NCBI RefSeq assembly: GCF_014750685.1
Contig: NZ_JAAXGE010000003.1
Span: 62,001-126,000 of the forward strand
Length of the DNA: 64,000 bases
DNA from: Bacteroides sp. GM023
Lineage (GTDB): Bacteria; Bacteroidota; Bacteroidia; Bacteroidales; Bacteroidaceae
Direction: 5' to 3'
Shown here: in pieces, positions 1 through 8,662 of the stretch
Numbering within the stretch: the stretch's first letter is position 1
How the letters are laid out: every line of letters begins with the position of its first letter
The notes under the pieces: model-generated
Told to the model about the DNA's origin: nothing
Databases searched by the model: none
Seen by the model: the letters and a program-made list of their open reading frames with translations, nothing else
Translations under genes and position numbers: made by a program

Positions 1-217
1 TCTGTGCAAGACTCCATTTTTCGCTTACCTCGTCGATAGCTTCTTCCTGTGTTCGTCCCCGTTCGGAAATAAGATTTTCAATCATGAACATCGGTATCAT
101 CAGGAGAATAATCAATATTCCGATAATGACCACCTTGATTGTTTTGGAGAAACGGTGAAGGCATCCCATAGGTTGCTGTGCCTGTTGCTCGTTTAAGTTT
201 TCATTGAAATCGTCCAT
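1..217 (-). CDS. creD: CreD-type inner membrane protein, N-terminal fragment
   Basis: The gene starts with ATG at 217 and runs off the left window edge, so only about 72 residues are visible. They show a short polar N-terminus rich in Gln and Asn, one hydrophobic segment (about residues 26-45), and then the stretch MIENLISERGRTQEEAIDEV, which resembles the region after the first membrane segment of CreD-family proteins (cell envelope integrity, known from the E. coli Cre regulon). Its start lies 26 bp downstream of the winged-helix regulator's stop, so the two and the membrane gene before them look like one operon. The family call rests on this short N-terminal match only. Confidence 0.7.
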   Translation of the reverse strand, partial: MDDFNENLNEQQAQQPMGCLHRFSKTIKVVIIGILIILLMIPMFMIENLISERGRTQEEAIDEVSEKWSLAQ

Positions 218-243
218 AAGCCAGTAGTGTTTTGATGAATTAT

Positions 244-540
244 TTATTTTGATTTTAAAAATTTCTCCAGGGCTTCAATATGAGATTTGAAAGCGTCTCT
301 GCCCGACTTTGTTGCTTGAAAAGCAGTCCGTGGCTTTCGTCCGACAAAACTTTTGTTGCATACGATATATCCCAGTTCTTCCAGGGCACGGGTGTGACTG
401 GCAAGGTTGCCGTCGGTCAGTGAGAGCTGTTCTTTCAGAAAATTGAAATCAGCTTCCTCATTCACCATCAGAACAGCCATGATACCCAGTCGCACCTTGC
501 TTTCGAATGCTTTATTAATATATTGGAATGATTCTATCAT
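244..540 (-). CDS. Small winged-helix transcriptional regulator
   Basis: A 98-residue protein made almost entirely of one winged helix-turn-helix domain. The recognition region is LTDGNLASHTRALEELGYI (about residues 41-59), followed by a basic wing (FVGRKPRTAFQATKSG) and a C-terminal helix. This resembles the one-domain MarR/ArsR-like 'HTH_34' regulators of Bacteroidetes. No cysteine pair for metal binding of the ArsR type is seen. Its ATG at 540 abuts the stop of the upstream membrane gene (TAA at 541-543), and creD follows 26 bp later. I infer that it regulates this membrane-stress-like operon, probably including itself; no ligand can be inferred. Confidence 0.75.
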   Translation of the reverse strand: MIESFQYINKAFESKVRLGIMAVLMVNEEADFNFLKEQLSLTDGNLASHTRALEELGYIVCNKSFVGRKPRTAFQATKSGRDAFKSHIEALEKFLKSK

Positions 541-1092
541 TTATGATTTCTTTCTTTCGTAATGTAAATAGAACAATATGCCATAGAGGATATGGAAACC
601 GCCGAAGCCTATCGTCCAAAATAGCAGTGAATGACCTGCCCAAAAGCAGTCGATAGCACCCAGGCAGATGAAAGCATAGCCCAACCATGCCACGCTGGAA
701 TAGGTAAACTTGGAAACATTGACCAATGCCAGTCCGTAAAATAAAAGCATGATGGATGCTAGGATATCGTAATACTCGTGCATCAGGATGGAAATACATA
801 CAATACCACCGGTCAGCATCGGAAGGGAAAAATTCCATAATGCCCGATAGGTGAGCCGGCTAAAAAACTTCTGTCCTGTCTTTTTTGATTTACAATAAGA
901 CAGGATTCCGGCAGTGACGGCAGCGGCTGCCAGTACCGACAGGGCTATGATAGCCATTAATTCCAACGCGACGATTAAATACGTGTCCGGTGTGATAACT
1001 TGTGTCGCGATGTACGCGCCAGCCAATGCGTAAATGCCTGCCATGATGGCGGCCAGACCACTAACGGAGATAAACTTTGAGGACTTTTCCAT
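541..1092 (-). CDS. Six-helix integral membrane protein of unknown function
   Basis: From the ATG at 1092 the protein has about 183 residues, begins MEKSSKFISVSG and has roughly six hydrophobic segments, ending in a basic tail (HYERKKS). I do not recognise a named family. It is first in an operon with the winged-helix regulator and the CreD-like protein. The start is uncertain: the reading frame stays open upstream to a TTG at 1191, but that TTG lies upstream of a plausible -7 box (TTACTTTG on the minus strand, 1168-1161), so it cannot be the start if that box is used. The residues just before 1092 (INKDKALESVFEIKEL) look coding and would begin at an ATA codon at 1140, so a non-standard or decayed start is possible. 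Confidence 0.7.
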   Translation of the reverse strand: MEKSSKFISVSGLAAIMAGIYALAGAYIATQVITPDTYLIVALELMAIIALSVLAAAAVTAGILSYCKSKKTGQKFFSRLTYRALWNFSLPMLTGGIVCISILMHEYYDILASIMLLFYGLALVNVSKFTYSSVAWLGYAFICLGAIDCFWAGHSLLFWTIGFGGFHILYGILFYLHYERKKS

Positions 1093-1245
1093 CAACTCTT
1101 TTATCTCAAAAACCGATTCTAATGCTTTATCTTTATTTATATTAAAAGTACTTTGTAGTGCAAAGTAAAATAAAAGATTTAAGATGAACAAGATTTTATC
1201 TGATTATTTCAATAAATAGATTCAAAAAAGAAGTTGGATAGATGA

Positions 1246-1290
1246 AATTAGTCAAATGTTTGACTAATTCGATGGGAATACGTACCTTTG
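1246..1290 (+). promoter_or_regulatory. Promoter of the MarR/efflux operon with palindromic operator
   Basis: The -33 TTTG is at 1259-1262 and the -7 TACCTTTG at 1283-1290, 20 bp apart, the standard Bacteroides arrangement. A perfect inverted repeat with 11 bp arms (AATTAGTCAAA at 1246-1256, TTTGACTAATT at 1259-1269) and a 2 bp centre covers the -33 box. This is the size and position expected for a MarR dimer site that blocks transcription, so I infer autorepression of marR and the downstream efflux genes. Confidence 0.85.
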
Positions 1291-1320
1291 TGCCCGAAAA
1301 AGATAAAAACGATTTTTGGA

Positions 1321-1761
1321 ATGAGAGAAGGAGCGGAGTTCAGAGAACTCATGTTACAGATTGTCCGCACACGTATGGCTTTTCGCCGGTCTATGCAAAG
1401 GACACTAAAGAAGAATAACGCAGGTATTACATTCGAAATGCTTCAGGTATTGAGTAGTTTATGGCACGAACAGGGCATCAGCCAACAGATATTGGCGGAA
1501 CGTATAGCGAAGGACAAAGCATGCTTGACTAATCTGATGAACAACCTGGAAAAGAAAGGGTATGTCTGCCGGAAGGAAGATCCGACCGACCGGCGTAATA
1601 AACTGGTGTTTCTGACTCTGGCGGGTGAGGAGTTCAAAGAGCAGATTCGTCCGGTTTTGGATCAGGTTTATGTATATGCAGAACGTGTTATCGGTATTGA
1701 AAGTATTGAAACAATGTTGTCTGAATTAAATAGTGTCTACGATGTTCTTGAAAAAGTCTAA
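1321..1761 (+). CDS. MarR-family transcriptional regulator
   Basis: A 146-residue MarR protein. The winged helix-turn-helix lies about residues 36-100: ITFEMLQVLSSLW, QQILAERIAKDKACLTNLMNNLEKKGYV (recognition helix), and the wing DPTDRRNKLVFLT with the typical D-x-R-x-K pattern. N- and C-terminal helices form the dimer interface of the family. I start at ATG 1321, not at the in-frame GTG at 1288, because that GTG lies inside the -7 box. It overlaps the start of the TolC-like gene, so regulator and pump are co-transcribed. With the operator at 1246-1269 the simplest model is a repressor relieved by a toxic small molecule that the pump exports. Confidence 0.9.
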   Translation: MREGAEFRELMLQIVRTRMAFRRSMQRTLKKNNAGITFEMLQVLSSLWHEQGISQQILAERIAKDKACLTNLMNNLEKKGYVCRKEDPTDRRNKLVFLTLAGEEFKEQIRPVLDQVYVYAERVIGIESIETMLSELNSVYDVLEKV

Positions 1762-3061
1762 ACTATATCCGGCAATTTTATTCGGTTTGTTTTCTTTCCC
1801 CCAATGGATAAACGCGCAAACAGACTCTTTATTTCTTACTGTCGACCAGCTTTTCGAACGGGGGGTGCAGCATAGCCTGCAACTCCAGGCAGACGCAATG
1901 AAAGAATCTATGGCACAGGAACGGGCAAAGACTGCGAGAACCGCACAACTGCCGGAACTGCAAATCGGACTGAAAGGCGGATTCGTCGGGCAGCCCGTCG
2001 TTTGGGAACGGGGATTGTCCGACCCGCTCTATCCGGATGCGCCGGACTGGTCGCAAAACTATGCGATTGATTTGGCGCAACCTATCTATCAGGGTGGCAA
2101 AATCCGAAGTGCTATCCATAAGGCGGATATAGAGAAGCAAGTTGCTGAATTGCAGACTTTGACCGATCAGGCGGAGATTAAACTGAAATTACTGAATCAG
2201 TATATGAATCTGTTCAGTCTCTTTAAGCAGCATGATATCTTGATGCGGAATATAGAAGAGTCGGAACTCCGGTTGCGTGATATTCGCCGGATGAAAAAGG
2301 AAGGACTGATTACCAATAATGATGTATTGCGAAGTGAAATGCAGTTGACGAACGACCGCTTGTCTTTGCAGGAAACGGAAAACAGTATCACGCTTGTATC
2401 GCAACAACTCGATATTCTGTTGGGACAGGATGAGAACTTGTTATTGAAACCGGATACCAGCTTGCTTTATCAGGCAGTTGCCTTGCAATCTTATGATGAT
2501 TATATCGTTCAGGCGTATGCGAATGAGCCGGCTATGAAGTTGCTTCGTGCACAAACGGAACTGGCAAGGAATGAAATCCGCTCTATCCATTCTCTCTCAC
2601 TCCCCAGCGTATCGCTATATGCGTCGAATACACTGGCACGTCCCGTTTCGCGCACATTGGCGGATATGTACAACAATAACTGGAATGTAGGTGTGTCGGT
2701 TTCTTATCCTTTATCGTCATTGTATAAGAACAATCATAAAATAAAAGAAAGCAGAATGATGGTGTCGTTACGGAAGAATGAGGAAGAGCAGAAGATGCAG
2801 GGGATACGCATGGATGTACGTTCCGCTTTCTTGCGGCATCGGGAAGCATTGCAGAGGGTAGAGGCTTTAAAACTGTCTGTCCGGCAGGCAGAAGAAAATT
2901 ATCGTATCATGCAGAACCGTTATCTCAATCAACTGGCTATCCTGACTGATTTGCTTGACGCAAATTCCGTCCGTCTGAATGTCGAGTTGCAGTTGGTTAC
3001 TGCACGTACCCGTGTGATTTATACTTATTATCAACTTCAGAAGGCTTGTGGTCGTCTTTAA
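1742..3061 (+). CDS. TolC-family outer membrane efflux protein
   Basis: About 439 residues, the usual TolC/OprM length. A signal peptide (MFLKKSKLYPAILFGLFSF, cleavage near NAQ) precedes two long helical repeats of the outer membrane efflux protein family (about residues 20-230 and 240-435), with conserved family-like stretches such as YAIDLAQPIYQGGKIR and VGVSVSYPLSSLYKNN. It forms the outer membrane exit duct of a tripartite pump. The ATG at 1742 gives a clean signal peptide; a GTG at 1733 is in frame but less likely. The gene overlaps marR by 20 bp and is followed closely by the adaptor and the MFS pump. Confidence 0.9.
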   Translation: MFLKKSKLYPAILFGLFSFPQWINAQTDSLFLTVDQLFERGVQHSLQLQADAMKESMAQERAKTARTAQLPELQIGLKGGFVGQPVVWERGLSDPLYPDAPDWSQNYAIDLAQPIYQGGKIRSAIHKADIEKQVAELQTLTDQAEIKLKLLNQYMNLFSLFKQHDILMRNIEESELRLRDIRRMKKEGLITNNDVLRSEMQLTNDRLSLQETENSITLVSQQLDILLGQDENLLLKPDTSLLYQAVALQSYDDYIVQAYANEPAMKLLRAQTELARNEIRSIHSLSLPSVSLYASNTLARPVSRTLADMYNNNWNVGVSVSYPLSSLYKNNHKIKESRMMVSLRKNEEEQKMQGIRMDVRSAFLRHREALQRVEALKLSVRQAEENYRIMQNRYLNQLAILTDLLDANSVRLNVELQLVTARTRVIYTYYQLQKACGRL

Positions 3062-3075
3062 TATACAGAACGGAT

Positions 3076-4146
3076 ATGGCAAATGAATGGAAAGAAAAAC
3101 AGCAGAAGCTGAAGAAACTTAGAGTCCGTAACATTATTTTAAATTTGGTATGTATCTGTTTGGCGGGTTCCGGCCTTTGGTGGACTGCTACTTACTTTTG
3201 GCGTTATGTCAACTATGAGGTGACGAACGATGCTTTTGTAGACCAGTATGTGGCGCCCTTGAATGTACGGGCTTCGGGCTATATCAAAGAAGTGCGTTTC
3301 AAAGAACATCAATATGTTCATCAGGGAGATACGTTACTGGTGCTCGATAATCGTGAATATCAAATAAAGGTAAAGGAAGCGGAAGCTGCCTTGTTGGATG
3401 CACATGGTTCGCAGGATGTACTTCATTCGGGGATTGAAACTTCTCATACGAACATTGCCGTGCAGGACGCCAATATTGCCGAAGCTAAAGCAAAACTCTG
3501 GCAACTGGAACAGGACTATCATCGCTTTGAACGCTTATTGAAAGAAGAATCCGTCCCGGAACAACAGTTTGAGCAGACTAAAGCAGCTTATGAAGCGGCA
3601 AAGGCACGTTATCAGGCATTGGTTGCGCAGAAACAGGCGGCATTGTCGCAATATGCGGAAACAAGCAAGAAAACGACGGGTGCGGAAGCCGCTATTTTAC
3701 GGAAAGAAGCGGATCTTGACCTGGCTACACTGAATTTGTCCTATACGGTTCTGACTGCTCCCTATGACGGATATATGGGCAGGCGTACACTGGAACCCGG
3801 TCAGTATGTGCAAACCGGACAAACTATCTCTTATCTGGTACGTAACAAGGATAAATGGATTACCGCCAATTATAAGGAGACACAGATTGCCAATATCTAT
3901 ATCGGCCAGCAGGTACGTATCAAGGTGGATGCAGTGCCCGGAAAGATTTTTCACGGCGAGGTCACTGCTATTTCTGAGGCGACAGGTTCTAAATATTCAT
4001 TAGTTTCCACGGATAACTCCGCCGGGAATTTTGTAAAGGTACAACAGCGCATACCGGTACGAATCGAACTGGAAGATGTTTCTTCGGAAGAAATGGCACA
4101 GTTGAGAGCCGGCATGATGGTGGAAACAGAAGCATTGCGCAAATGA
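3076..4146 (+). CDS. HlyD/EmrA-type membrane fusion protein
   Basis: About 356 residues. A short cytoplasmic N-terminus and one membrane anchor (about residues 20-42, ILNLVCICLAGSGLWW) lead into the biotinyl-lipoyl half YVAPLNVRASGYIKEVRFKE, a long alpha-hairpin (about 95-205), and the return half TVLTAPYDGYMGRRTLEPGQ with the typical TAPxDG motif, then a beta-barrel domain. This is the periplasmic adaptor of an MFS-type tripartite pump. I start at ATG 3076 (MANEWK) because the frame-open codons before it overlap the end of the TolC gene without a good start. Its TGA overlaps the ATG of the next gene (ATGA), so translation is coupled. Confidence 0.9.
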   Translation: MANEWKEKQQKLKKLRVRNIILNLVCICLAGSGLWWTATYFWRYVNYEVTNDAFVDQYVAPLNVRASGYIKEVRFKEHQYVHQGDTLLVLDNREYQIKVKEAEAALLDAHGSQDVLHSGIETSHTNIAVQDANIAEAKAKLWQLEQDYHRFERLLKEESVPEQQFEQTKAAYEAAKARYQALVAQKQAALSQYAETSKKTTGAEAAILRKEADLDLATLNLSYTVLTAPYDGYMGRRTLEPGQYVQTGQTISYLVRNKDKWITANYKETQIANIYIGQQVRIKVDAVPGKIFHGEVTAISEATGSKYSLVSTDNSAGNFVKVQQRIPVRIELEDVSSEEMAQLRAGMMVETEALRK

Positions 4147-5747
4147 TAACGATGAAAGAATTGGAAGCACCTGTCCGTCAATGGGTGCCCGATTGGCTTG
4201 GACTTGTCAGTATCTTCATCGTGATTCTTCCGGTCACCATGCTCAATGGTTCTTATACGGGTAGTATGCTGGAAGTTTCGAACACATTGGGGACTAATTC
4301 GGAAGATATAACGATGGGATATTATGCCGCTTCGGCAGGTATGGCTATTGCTTATCCTATCATTCCGAAAGTCTTGGCTGCCTTTTCCGTGAAATCGTTG
4401 TTGCTGATTGACTTGTTGCTGCAATTCTTCCTGAGTTGGATTTGTGCGCGTACGCAGAATGCGGATATTCTGATTGTCTGTAGCTTTGCCGTCGGTTTCC
4501 TGAAGGGATTTCTTATGTTGTGGTTCATTCGTTATGCCCAAAAGATTTTCAGCCGGAAGAATGTGCGTAGTGAGTTCTATTCTTATTTTTATCCGTTGGT
4601 TTACGGTGGGGGACAGGCTTCGATGTTGGTAACCGCTTTGCTGGCATATCATTATAATTGGAAATATATGTATTACTTTATGATGGTGCTGATTCTGATA
4701 GCCATTCTGTTCGTTATCATCTGCTTCCGTCATAATCGTCCTATCAAAGCTGTTGCATGGGCTGGCCTGCATATTCGTGAGATGTTTGTTATTTCGGCCG
4801 GGTTACTGATGTTGATGTACGTTATCAATTACGGAAAAGTGCTCGACTGGATGGCTTCTGACAAGATATGCATATATATCATTATCGCCCCTATGCTGAT
4901 TGCCTTGTTCATTTGGCATCAGAGCCATTCGGAGAACCCTTATGTGAGCCTTGCGCCATTATTTCAGGCAAAAGCGATTGTCGGCTATCTCTATATGATG
5001 CTTGTCATGTTTTTCAGTACCTCGACCACGCTGCTGACTAACTATCTGACTGTTATTCTGAAAGTGGATACTACGCATACCTATTCCCTTTATATTTATT
5101 TGCTTCCGGGATATATAGTCGGTGCGTTTATCTGCTTTTGGTGGTTTCGCTGGCAGCGTTGGCGTTTCCGTTTTCTGATAGCGGGCGGGATGAGTTGTTT
5201 TGTGATATTCTTCGGTATCCTGTATTTCGGCATATCGCCGACCAGCACTTATGAAATGCTGTACTTGCCTATATTCTTCCGTGGCTTGGGAATGTTGACT
5301 TTGATTATAGCTTTTGCCTTGTTTGCCGTTGAGGATTTGAATCCGAAATACTTGTTATCGAATGCTTTCTTTCTGATTATTTTCCGTTCCGTACTGACAC
5401 CTATTATGGCTACTTCTTTTTATAGTAATGTGCTGTATCGGCTGGAACAGAAATATATGTATTCACTTTCGGAGACTGTAACGGCTACCGACCCGTTGGC
5501 AGCATCCCGGTATAGCCAGTCTTTGAGTAATGCACTAACGCAGGGGCGCGGATATGATGAGGCTGCGCAACTGGCAACTAATTCTTTATATACTACCTTG
5601 CAGCAGCAAAGTTTATTACTCGCACTGAAAGAAATATTGGGCTACCTGCTGGTCATATCAATCATCATAGCCATTGTCTCCCGTTTTATTCCGTTTCATA
5701 AAACGCTTCGTGTCACATTTAAGAAAACAGGTGACGATATGGTTTAA
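4143..5747 (+). CDS. DHA2-family (EmrB-like) MFS drug:proton antiporter
   Basis: A 534-residue polytopic protein with about 14 hydrophobic segments, the length and layout of DHA2 MFS pumps (EmrB). It begins with the segment LGLVSIFIVILPVTMLNGSY and has a large soluble loop near residues 440-490. Together with the TolC-like channel and the EmrA-like adaptor it completes a tripartite efflux system spanning both membranes. The start ATG overlaps the adaptor's TGA by four bases. The substrate cannot be predicted; MarR control and the EmrAB resemblance suggest lipophilic toxins such as bile acids or antibiotics, which is inference. A strong terminator follows at once. Confidence 0.87.
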   Translation: MITMKELEAPVRQWVPDWLGLVSIFIVILPVTMLNGSYTGSMLEVSNTLGTNSEDITMGYYAASAGMAIAYPIIPKVLAAFSVKSLLLIDLLLQFFLSWICARTQNADILIVCSFAVGFLKGFLMLWFIRYAQKIFSRKNVRSEFYSYFYPLVYGGGQASMLVTALLAYHYNWKYMYYFMMVLILIAILFVIICFRHNRPIKAVAWAGLHIREMFVISAGLLMLMYVINYGKVLDWMASDKICIYIIIAPMLIALFIWHQSHSENPYVSLAPLFQAKAIVGYLYMMLVMFFSTSTTLLTNYLTVILKVDTTHTYSLYIYLLPGYIVGAFICFWWFRWQRWRFRFLIAGGMSCFVIFFGILYFGISPTSTYEMLYLPIFFRGLGMLTLIIAFALFAVEDLNPKYLLSNAFFLIIFRSVLTPIMATSFYSNVLYRLEQKYMYSLSETVTATDPLAASRYSQSLSNALTQGRGYDEAAQLATNSLYTTLQQQSLLLALKEILGYLLVISIIIAIVSRFIPFHKTLRVTFKKTGDDMV

Positions 5748-5754
5748 TACAAAA

Positions 5755-5803
5755 AAAGTTGCTATCCCGTTCAACTTATCGTTGAGTGAGGGATAGCAAC
5801 TTT
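5755..5803. terminator. Bidirectional intrinsic terminator
   Basis: A 14 bp perfect stem (5755-5768 with 5790-5803; core GTTGCTATCCC / GGGATAGCAAC) with a smaller hairpin (TCAAC/GTTGA) in its loop. It is flanked by an A run on the left and T-rich sequence on the right, so it can end both the efflux operon on the plus strand and the uxaA transcript on the minus strand. Confidence 0.85.
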
Positions 5804-5824
5804 CATTATATAGTTCTAACAATA

Positions 5825-7315
5825 TTACAAAGTCACGCCTGTCTTAAAGATTGCAATTTCGCGATAACCTTTCTTTTCGTTATTTACGAACTCGCCGCTT
5901 GCCACTTTGACAACATACTCAATGAAGCGTTCGCAAGTCTTTTCCATGGGTTCGTTCTCAACGATAACCCCTGCATTGAAGTCAATCCATCCCGGTTTGT
6001 TTTTAGCCAAAGTCGAATTGGTGGAAATCTTCATTGTCGGAACGAAAGTGCCGAATGGTGTTCCGCGTCCGGTTGTGAAAAGTACCATGTGGCATCCGCT
6101 TGCTGCAAGAGTAGTGGCTGCAACCAGGTCATTGCCCGGAGCAGAGAGCAGGTTAAGCCCTTTCTTCTGCAAACGTTCGCCGTAAGGCATTACGCCGGAT
6201 ACATAACTCTTTCCGCATTTCTGTGTACATCCCAGTGCTTTTTCTTCCAGTGTAGAGATACCGCCGGCTTTGTTTCCCGGAGACGGGTTTTCACCGACAG
6301 GCTCTCCGTGAGACAGGAAGTATTCCTTGAAGTCATTAATCAGATGTACTGTCTGCTCGAACAAATCTTTGTTTTCGCAACGGTTCATCAGAATCGTTTC
6401 CGCACCAAACATTTCGGGAACTTCCGTCAATACGCTTGTACCACCTTGTGCAATCAGGAAATCGGAGAACATACCCAGCAACGGATTCGCCGTAATACCG
6501 GAGAAGCCATCGGAACCACCGCATTTCAAACCTACACGAAGTTCGGACAAAGGAACGTCAGTACGTTCGTCTTTGGACGCTTTCGCATATAAATCGCGCA
6601 GGATTTCCATACCTTCCTCATATTCATCGCCTACCTTCTGTGTAACCATAAACTTCACGCGGTCTTCATCATACTCGCCCAGAAATTCACGGAATACATC
6701 CGGCTGGTTGTTTTCGCATCCTAAACCGACTACCAGTACAGCACCCGCATTCGGATGAAGCACCATGTCACGAAGAATCTTCTTGGTGTTTTCGTGGTCG
6801 TCACCGAGTTGCGAGCAACCGTAGTTGTGCGGGAAAGCGACAATGGCATCCACGCCTTTGCCTTCCGTTTCGCGACGCAGTCCTTCGGCTAATTGTCCGA
6901 TGATGCCGTTCACGCAACCTACAGTCGGGATAATCCATATTTCGTTTCTAATACCTACGTCACCGTTTTTACGGCGATACCCTTTGAAGGTGAGGTTTTT
7001 GTGGGCGATATTCAAAGAAACCTGAACCGGGTTGTAGGTATAGTCCAGCAATCCGGCGAGATTGGTCTTGATATTCGTTTCGTTCATCCAGTCACCCTGT
7101 TGCTTAGCCATCAAGGCATGACCGATGGGGTAACCATACTTGATTACATTTTCACCCTCTGCAAAATTCTTCAATGCGAATTTGTGTCCGGCGGGAATGT
7201 CTTCGTTCAATGTAATCTCAATGCCATCTACAGAAAGATGCTCTCCTGCCGGGAGGTTAACAATGGCAACGGCAACGTTGTCGGCAGGATTAATTCTTAA
7301 ATACTTTGTTTCCAT
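5825..7315 (-). CDS. uxaA: Altronate dehydratase (UxaA family)
   Basis: A 496-residue UxaA-type enzyme that dehydrates D-altronate to 2-keto-3-deoxygluconate (KDG). An N-terminal SAF domain (about residues 1-90, YLRINPADNVAVAIVNLPAG) precedes the large catalytic domain with GYRRKNGDVGIRNEIWIIPTVGCVN, FPHNYGCSQLGDDHE and LKCGGSDGFSGITANPLLG, including conserved Cys and His residues seen in this Fe(II)-dependent family. It is transcribed away from the LacI gene and lies 30 bp downstream of it, so the two probably form one transcript. KDG kinase and KDPG aldolase lie on the other side of the regulator. Upstream isomerase and oxidoreductase genes (uxaC, uxaB) are not in the window. Galactarate dehydratase is the related alternative, but UxaA fits the neighbours. 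Confidence 0.88.
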   Translation of the reverse strand: METKYLRINPADNVAVAIVNLPAGEHLSVDGIEITLNEDIPAGHKFALKNFAEGENVIKYGYPIGHALMAKQQGDWMNETNIKTNLAGLLDYTYNPVQVSLNIAHKNLTFKGYRRKNGDVGIRNEIWIIPTVGCVNGIIGQLAEGLRRETEGKGVDAIVAFPHNYGCSQLGDDHENTKKILRDMVLHPNAGAVLVVGLGCENNQPDVFREFLGEYDEDRVKFMVTQKVGDEYEEGMEILRDLYAKASKDERTDVPLSELRVGLKCGGSDGFSGITANPLLGMFSDFLIAQGGTSVLTEVPEMFGAETILMNRCENKDLFEQTVHLINDFKEYFLSHGEPVGENPSPGNKAGGISTLEEKALGCTQKCGKSYVSGVMPYGERLQKKGLNLLSAPGNDLVAATTLAASGCHMVLFTTGRGTPFGTFVPTMKISTNSTLAKNKPGWIDFNAGVIVENEPMEKTCERFIEYVVKVASGEFVNNEKKGYREIAIFKTGVTL

Positions 7316-7345
7316 GTAATGTACTTGTAAAGTTGTATTTCGTTG

Positions 7346-8410
7346 TTATTTGCTATGGTAATAGTCAATTGTTTCTACTGTTAACAAGTCGATGGGCATA
7401 TAGTTGATGCAAATTACCTCTTTTTTGAAGATGAGGTGGTCGCAAAGAGCTTTTATACCGTTGGCGCCTTGTAGTTCCGGTTGCTGGGCAATGAGGAAAG
7501 AGATGTTCCCTTCTTTCAGGCAGGTGACGTTTCGTTCCAGGAGGTCATAACCTATCAGATTAAAATCTTTCTTTCCGCGGCTTTGCAGGTATTCGCCGAC
7601 GATGTAGACTTTGGAGTTGAAGGTGATTCCGTTTTTCACCGTCGGGTGGGCACGGAAGAATTCATCCAGCATCTCGTTGTCTTCGTCGTTGCGTTCGGCA
7701 TGCAAGTCGAGCTCCAGTATATTACAAGACGGATGATGTTCTTCCATGTACTGCCTGAAACCGATTTCTCTGTTCTCTTGCTGGTTAGAACCTACAATTC
7801 CTTCATGTATTTTACGGAAAATGACGATTTCCTTCTCGTCCCGTGCCAATAACATCATCATCCGTGCGGCAAAATATCCGCTTTGGCGCGAGTTCTGACC
7901 GAAGAAGGCGAGGGGAGGAACGTCCTTGATATTTGAGTCTATATATATATAAGGTATATCCAGTGCCTGCAACTGGTCCGTGAATCCCTTTGTATATTGG
8001 GGAGCGGTAGGAGCTACCATGACTCCGTCCGGCTGAAGCTTCAGAATCGCTTCACTGGCATCGACAAACGAATGATAGTCGTATGGGTCGTAATAGTTGA
8101 TCTTCACCGAAGTGTTGAAATCCGAATAGGTGGCGATAGCTTCATGGATACCCAACTCAACGGCTGTCCAGTATTCGCCTTCCAGGTGTTCCGGCAAAAG
8201 ACAGATAAACGTATATTTCTTGTTGGATGCCAGGGCACTGGCGTACATGTTGGGCTGATAGTCGAGTTGCTTCAAGATTTCTTCTACGCGTTTTTTGCTT
8301 GCTTCCGATACTCCGCTGCGTCCGTGAATGACGCGGTCTACCGTTCCCACTGATACGTCCGCCAGGCGGGCGATGTCTTTGATTCTAATCCTTTCGGGCA
8401 ATTTATTCAT
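7346..8410 (-). CDS. LacI-family regulator of uronate catabolism
   Basis: 354 residues. The N-terminal LacI helix-turn-helix (about 8-55) reads IKDIARLADVSVGTVDRVIHG, with a VDR in place of the commoner VSR in the recognition helix, followed by the hinge region and a periplasmic-binding-protein-like sugar domain (about 65-350; Peripla_BP type). It sits between divergent promoters, with a TGTGC-YC-GCACA palindrome just downstream of each -7 box, so it very likely represses both its own uxaA transcript and kdgK/eda. The inducer is probably a uronate or KDG-pathway intermediate; that is inference from the neighbours. Confidence 0.88.
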   Translation of the reverse strand: MNKLPERIRIKDIARLADVSVGTVDRVIHGRSGVSEASKKRVEEILKQLDYQPNMYASALASNKKYTFICLLPEHLEGEYWTAVELGIHEAIATYSDFNTSVKINYYDPYDYHSFVDASEAILKLQPDGVMVAPTAPQYTKGFTDQLQALDIPYIYIDSNIKDVPPLAFFGQNSRQSGYFAARMMMLLARDEKEIVIFRKIHEGIVGSNQQENREIGFRQYMEEHHPSCNILELDLHAERNDEDNEMLDEFFRAHPTVKNGITFNSKVYIVGEYLQSRGKKDFNLIGYDLLERNVTCLKEGNISFLIAQQPELQGANGIKALCDHLIFKKEVICINYMPIDLLTVETIDYYHSK

Positions 8411-8436
8411 ACGATAACCTTATTTATATAGGTATA

Positions 8437-8530
8437 TGTGCTCGCACACAATAATAATCTTAATATTTTCGATACAAATATATAACAATTTTTGTAATTA
8501 CGAAAATTGTTGTATCTTTGTGCCCGCACA
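8437..8530. promoter_or_regulatory. Divergent promoters with paired LacI operators
   Basis: Minus promoter: -7 TATTATTG at 8456-8449, -33 TTTG at 8478-8475. Plus promoter: -33 TTTG at 8491-8494, -7 TATCTTTG at 8513-8520. Both have an 18 bp spacer. Two 12 bp palindromes TGTGC-TC-GCACA (8437-8448) and TGTGC-CC-GCACA (8519-8530) sit at the transcription start side of each -7 box. The symmetry argues for one dimeric regulator, the adjacent LacI protein, controlling both directions. Confidence 0.85.
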
Positions 8531-8662
8531 CGAAAGGTATGCGATGTTAACCTTTTGATGGTTTAATAATCATGTTATCAGTGTGTTAACCCTAAAAATA
8601 GGGCTAAAATGATAAATTGAAAGTTCATAATATTAATAACTTAGAAATTAAAACATAAAATT

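Noticed and set aside
1288..1320. GTG start giving MarR eleven extra residues
   Set aside because: The GTG is the end of the -7 box TACCTTTG, upstream of the expected transcription start; ATG 1321 is used instead.
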